Positions 59,608 to 64,000 of a DNA stretch of 64,000 nt are shown here, one piece after another. Each line of letters begins with the position of its first letter. Position 1 is the first letter of the stretch. The notes under the pieces are model-generated. The model was not told the origin of the DNA. It did no database searches and was given only the letters and a program-made list of their open reading frames with translations. A program made the translations under genes and the position numbers. The DNA comes from Lentilactobacillus senioris (GTDB lineage Bacteria; Bacillota; Bacilli; Lactobacillales; Lactobacillaceae), in contig NZ_JAPQEZ010000004.1 in the NCBI RefSeq assembly GCF_026798195.1, forward strand, positions 62,283 through 126,282. The letters are read 5' to 3'.

Positions 59608-61422
59608 ATGTGTGGAATTGTAGGTGTCACAGGTAACGATAACGCTGTGGAAATTTTATTAGAAGGGCTTCAAAAACTGGAGTACCGGGGATATGATTCA
59701 GCAGGGATTTACGTTAATGATGAAAATGGCTCAGATTATTTAGTTAAAGAAAAGGGCCGAATTGCTGACTTAAAAGCAGCAGTGGGACCAGAAGTTCACG
59801 GTACTACTGGCATTGGTCATACCCGTTGGGCTACTCATGGGGTAGTTAGTGTCGATAACGCTCACCCACAAGTTTCACAAGATCACCGTTTTTATTTAGT
59901 TCACAACGGAGTGATTGAAAACTTTAAAGAACTTAAAGCTCAATACTTAAGTGACGTTACTTTTACCAGTCAAACTGATACTGAAGTCGTTGTACAATTA
60001 GTTGATTACTTTGCTAAGCAAGGAATGAATACTAAGGAAGCCTTCTTACAAACTCTTAGTTTACTTAAGGGCTCTTCTTATGCGTTCTTATTGATGGATA
60101 GTAATGATCCAGAAACCCTTTATGTTGCCAAAAACAAGAGTCCACTTTTGATCGGGTTAGGTGATGGCTGTAATGTAGTTTGCTCAGATGCTTTAGCTAT
60201 GTTGAATGTAACTCATGAATTCTTGGAATTACAAGATGGTGAAGTAGTTACCATTACCCCTAATTCAGTTGAAATTTTAGATCGCGAAGGTAACGGTGTT
60301 AAGCGAGAAAGTTTCCACGTAGAAATGGATGCTCAAGAAACTGATAAAGGTACTTATCCATACTACATGTTAAAAGAAATTGATGAACAACCAAATGTAA
60401 TGCGCAAGCTAGCTCAAATGTACTTACAAGAATCTGGTAAAACTAACGTAGAACCAGAATTGATCGCTGCTATTAAGGCAGCCGATCGAATTCATATCGT
60501 TGGTGCCGGAACTAGTTATCATGCTGGTTTAGTTGGCCGGAAGTTATTTGAAAAATTAACTCACACCCCAACTGAAGTGCACGTGGCTTCCGAATTTGCA
60601 TATGAAAAACCCTTATTGGGTGAAAATCCATTCTTTATCTTCCTTTCTCAAAGTGGAGAAACCGCAGATAGTCGAGAAGTTTTGGTAAACGTTAATGCGG
60701 AAAACTACAAGAGTTTAACGATTACTAACGTTCAAAATTCCACTCTTTCTCGAGAAGCTACCTTCACCATGTTATTAAATGCCGGTCCAGAAATTTCTGT
60801 GGCTTCTACTAAAGCATACACTGCCCAAATTGCAGTCGAAGCAATTTTAGCTAAGGCAGTCGGAATGGCTAAGGAACAAGTAATTGCTGAAGAATTTGAT
60901 TTAAGACAACAATTAGGTCTCGTAGCTACAGGAATGCAAGCTATCATTGACGAAAAAGAAGAAATTGAAGATTTAGCTAAGGAATACTTTGTAGATGCTA
61001 GCCGGGCCTTTTACATTGGTCGTGGCATTGATCATACCGTTTCCTTGGAAGCAGCATTGAAACTTAAGGAAATTTCTTACGTTCAAGCTGAAGGTTTTGC
61101 AGCTGGTGAGTTGAAGCACGGAACTATCGCTTTGATTGAAGAGGGTACTCCGGTAGTGGGAATTATCACTCAAGAAAAGACATCTAGCTTAACTCGCAGT
61201 AACCTACAAGAAACCTTATCACGGGGGGCTAAGGTGATTACAATTGTTCGCCAAGCACTTGCTAAGGATGACGATACTATTGTTATTCCCGATGTTGATG
61301 AAATGATTACACCACTATTGAGTGTTATTCCTGCTCAATTGTTGGCTTATTACACAAGTCTTAACAAAGGTTTAGATGTGGATCGTCCTCGTAACCTTGC
61401 TAAGAGTGTTACAGTTGAATAA
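59608..61422 (+). CDS. glmS: Glutamine-fructose-6-phosphate aminotransferase
   Basis: GlmS makes glucosamine-6-phosphate from fructose-6-phosphate and glutamine, the committed step to amino sugars. The 604-residue enzyme has the class II glutaminase domain with Cys2 as nucleophile (CGIVG) and two SIS sugar-isomerase domains (about 285-425 and 455-595, with GAGTSYHAGL and SQSGETADS). A start two codons upstream is possible, but a terminal Cys is needed after Met removal, so ATG 59608 is right. It is separate from glmM. Confidence 0.98.
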   Translation: MCGIVGVTGNDNAVEILLEGLQKLEYRGYDSAGIYVNDENGSDYLVKEKGRIADLKAAVGPEVHGTTGIGHTRWATHGVVSVDNAHPQVSQDHRFYLVHNGVIENFKELKAQYLSDVTFTSQTDTEVVVQLVDYFAKQGMNTKEAFLQTLSLLKGSSYAFLLMDSNDPETLYVAKNKSPLLIGLGDGCNVVCSDALAMLNVTHEFLELQDGEVVTITPNSVEILDREGNGVKRESFHVEMDAQETDKGTYPYYMLKEIDEQPNVMRKLAQMYLQESGKTNVEPELIAAIKAADRIHIVGAGTSYHAGLVGRKLFEKLTHTPTEVHVASEFAYEKPLLGENPFFIFLSQSGETADSREVLVNVNAENYKSLTITNVQNSTLSREATFTMLLNAGPEISVASTKAYTAQIAVEAILAKAVGMAKEQVIAEEFDLRQQLGLVATGMQAIIDEKEEIEDLAKEYFVDASRAFYIGRGIDHTVSLEAALKLKEISYVQAEGFAAGELKHGTIALIEEGTPVVGIITQEKTSSLTRSNLQETLSRGAKVITIVRQALAKDDDTIVIPDVDEMITPLLSVIPAQLLAYYTSLNKGLDVDRPRNLAKSVTVE

Positions 61423-61429
61423 AAAATAG

Positions 61430-62230
<801 letters not shown>

Positions 62231-62237
62231 AATAGTT

Positions 62238-62265
62238 AAGGAATCCAATTAAGGATTCCTTTTTT
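62238..62265 (+). terminator. Terminator after nagB
   Basis: AAGGAATCC (62238-62246) pairs with GGATTCCTT (62253-62261), followed by a T-run. Confidence 0.88.
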
Positions 62266-62345
62266 GGTGATTTAGCTGTATGCTTTATCGTATGTTATAA
62301 TTTGATGACTGGTAAAAAGCCAATTGTTGGAGGTATCAAGAATTA

Positions 62346-63122
62346 ATGAAAAGGTTCGGAATTAGATTGTTATTAACAATGTCCGTGTTAATAGGCGCTT
62401 TGACTGGGGGAGCTTCAATTAAGTCTCAAGCATCTGCAGAAACAGATTTTATTGAAAGTATTAAAAAACCGGTAGTGTCAGTTAGTCATAAAAATCATTT
62501 GTATGCATCAGTGATGATGGCTCAAGCGATTTTAGAAAGTGATTGGGGACAATCTGATTTAGCAGTTTCCGGAAATAATTATTTTGGAATCAAAGGTAGT
62601 TATCATGGTCAGTCAGTGATGATGGCTACAGCTGAATATTCGGGTAAGGGTAAGCGATATTTTACTAATGCTAACTTCAAGAAGTATCCTGATGCTACGG
62701 CATCTATCCAAGATAATGCTGATTTATTACGTCACGGAACCGACACGGATCCTAACTATTATTCAGGTACTTGGACTGATAGCACCGTAAATTATCGGGA
62801 TGCAGCATCTGCTTTAGCCGCTACGTATGCTACCGACATGGCATATGGCAATAAGCTAACTAAACTAATTCAAAAGTATGATTTGACTAAGTTAGACACT
62901 AGCGCAAGTTCTTTAGATATTGAAAAACAAATTGCAGCTTCCGTGAAGGATAGCATTAATAAAAAAAGCGTTAAAAAAGTTAAGGTTAAAACTAAAACCG
63001 CTAAGGTGTCAAAAGTGCCTAAAGTAGATTTAAGTAATTTTGATAAAACCAGAGCCACTTTTAAAATAAACAACCAAAAGGTAAAATTGAAACCAATTAC
63101 CCCAATTATCAAGCTTAACTAA
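62346..63122 (+). CDS. Secreted glucosaminidase-domain protein (GH73)
   Basis: This 258-residue secreted protein has a signal peptide (1-31, cleavage near SQASA) and a GH73 endo-beta-N-acetylglucosaminidase domain (about 35-180) with catalytic Glu E64 in MAQAILESDWGQS, NNYFGIKG near 78 and the conserved YATDMAYGNKL near 157. It probably cleaves peptidoglycan in growth or separation. There are no LysM, SH3 or choline-type modules; instead a tail (about 198-258) is rich in Lys and Val and could bind anionic wall polymers by charge. That last point is an inference. Confidence 0.9.
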   Translation: MKRFGIRLLLTMSVLIGALTGGASIKSQASAETDFIESIKKPVVSVSHKNHLYASVMMAQAILESDWGQSDLAVSGNNYFGIKGSYHGQSVMMATAEYSGKGKRYFTNANFKKYPDATASIQDNADLLRHGTDTDPNYYSGTWTDSTVNYRDAASALAATYATDMAYGNKLTKLIQKYDLTKLDTSASSLDIEKQIAASVKDSINKKSVKKVKVKTKTAKVSKVPKVDLSNFDKTRATFKINNQKVKLKPITPIIKLN

Positions 63123-63175
63123 TTATTAAGAGCTAGCAAAATTTCACTTAAACGTTAATTAAGCACTCGGAGTTC

Positions 63176-63184
63176 TGGTATAAT
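63176..63184 (+). promoter_or_regulatory. Extended -10 promoter of tagH
   Basis: TGGTATAAT at 63176-63184 is an extended -10 (TGnTATAAT), 40 bases before the tagH start. No good -35 is seen. Confidence 0.6.
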
Positions 63185-63224
63185 ACTAAACGATTAAACT
63201 ATATAGTGATGTAGGAAGAGTAAA

Positions 63225-64000
63225 ATGGCAGCTGAATATAAAATTAAAGTTGAAAATGTTACAAAAGAATATGAACTATTTAAGACTCAATCTGAAAAAA
63301 TGCGTTCGTTTTTCTCGTTAAATAACGGTAACGTCCCTCATTTTTGGTCATTAATGGGTATTTCGTTGACCATAATGCCTGGAGAGGCAATTGGGCTAAT
63401 TGGGGTTAATGGTTCTGGTAAATCTACACTCTCTAATATTATTTCCGGAATTATTCCTCAAACAACTGGTTACGTTGATGTTCAAGGAGAAACTTCCATC
63501 GTTGCCATTAACGCTGGTTTAAGAAATAATTTAACTGGCCGAGAAAATATTCGGTTGAAATCCTTAATGCAAGGGCTAACAAATGAACAGATTGACGAAT
63601 TAATGCCTGATATTATTGCATTTGCTGATATTGGCGATTTTGTGGATCAACCAGTTAAGAGTTATTCAAGTGGGATGAAGTCTCGATTGGGCTTTTCTAT
63701 TGCGGTGCATATCGATCCTGATATTTTAATTATTGATGAAGCCCTATCTGTTGGAGACGACACTTTCTACCAAAAATGTGTTGATAAAATTAATGAATTT
63801 AAACAAGAAGGCAAAACCATCGTGTTTGTCAGTCACTCGTTAAAACAAATTGAATTGTTGTGTGATCGGGTAGCCTGGATTAACTATGGTAAACTGCGGG
63901 CGGTTGGTGAAACTAAAGAAGTAACTGGTGAATATCGAAAGTTTATCAAGTGGTTCCGGAATCTATCTAAAAAAGAAAAGGCCAAGTTCCAAAAGGAACA
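63225..64000 (+). CDS. tagH: Teichoic acid ABC transporter ATPase TagH (partial, runs off window)
   Basis: TagH is the ATPase that, with permease TagG, moves undecaprenyl-linked teichoic acid across the membrane. The frame is open from ATG 63225 to the window end (258 codons seen). It shows Walker [10 protein letters not shown] near residue 62, signature SYSSGMKSR near 146, and Walker [14 protein letters not shown] near 168. The long spacing between the first strand and Walker A, and the ALRNN-like [13 protein letters not shown] segment, are typical of polysaccharide/teichoic acid exporters. Lipopolysaccharide-type export of another glycan is the main alternative. tagG is not upstream. Confidence 0.88.
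   Translation, partial: MAAEYKIKVENVTKEYELFKTQSEKMRSFFSLNNGNVPHFWSLMGISLTIMPGEAIGLIGVNGSGKSTLSNIISGIIPQTTGYVDVQGETSIVAINAGLRNNLTGRENIRLKSLMQGLTNEQIDELMPDIIAFADIGDFVDQPVKSYSSGMKSRLGFSIAVHIDPDILIIDEALSVGDDTFYQKCVDKINEFKQEGKTIVFVSHSLKQIELLCDRVAWINYGKLRAVGETKEVTGEYRKFIKWFRNLSKKEKAKFQKE

Overview
The window is an AT-rich stretch of low-GC Gram-positive chromosome, almost certainly from a member of the Lactobacillaceae. Support for this comes from the gene order (secA-prfB-phoPR-pst; yvlCD-hprK-lgt-gpsA-galU-trxB-uvrBA-rapZ-yvcK-whiA-clpP; gap-pgk-tpi-eno; secG-esterase-rnr-smpB; cdaA-cdaR-glmM-glmS), Gram-positive style ribosome binding sites, many TTG starts, and a surface protein with an LPQTSE-type sortase motif. 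I cannot name the species. It is mostly core genome: I see no prophage, insertion sequence, CRISPR array, defence island or obvious horizontally acquired block.

Layout. 1-2.9 kb: redox regulator rex, then groES-groEL behind a CIRCE operator. 3.2-8.3 kb: a KimA-type potassium importer, lrgAB, tagO and yigZ. 8.35-14.8 kb: late-competence genes comFA-comFC, hibernation factor hpf, secA, and prfB with its programmed +1 frameshift. 14.8-23.1 kb: a MinJ-like PDZ membrane protein, then phoP-phoR and pstS-C-A-B-B-phoU behind PhoP-box repeats. 23.2-28.7 kb: pspC/yvlD, hprK, lgt, gpsA, galU, trxB. 28.8-37.4 kb: SOS-controlled uvrB-uvrA, rapZ-yvcK-whiA, and CtsR-controlled clpP on the minus strand. 37.8-42.8 kb: tRNA-Arg(CCG) and the glycolytic block gap, pgk, tpiA, eno, with a consensus CcpA site upstream of gap and no cggR. 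42.8-48.2 kb: a sortase-anchored MucBP-type protein, secG, esterase, rnr, smpB. 48.2-56 kb: ung, pta, tsaE, an acetyltransferase, an exonuclease, murB, a Na+/H+ antiporter and two poorly characterised genes. 56.1-64 kb: cdaA-cdaR-glmM, glmS, nagB, a secreted glucosaminidase, and the start of tagH, which runs off the end.

How the genes connect. Cell-envelope precursor supply recurs (glmM, glmS, nagB, murB, tagO, tagH, galU, glucosaminidase, RapZ/YvcK). So does c-di-AMP/potassium homeostasis: CdaA makes the signal, CdaR modulates it, and KimA is a known target class. Several global regulons can be read from operators: Rex, HrcA (CIRCE), CtsR, LexA, PhoP, CcpA and a NagR-type GntR regulator.

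I did not find a convincing new biological system. The points most worth a second look are the CcpA site at an activating position where cggR would be expected, an orphan minus-strand terminator that may end a small RNA between clpP and tRNA-Arg, the eno terminator whose 3' arm carries the Shine-Dalgarno of the next gene, a PstS without a lipobox, and a likely NagR operator at nagB.
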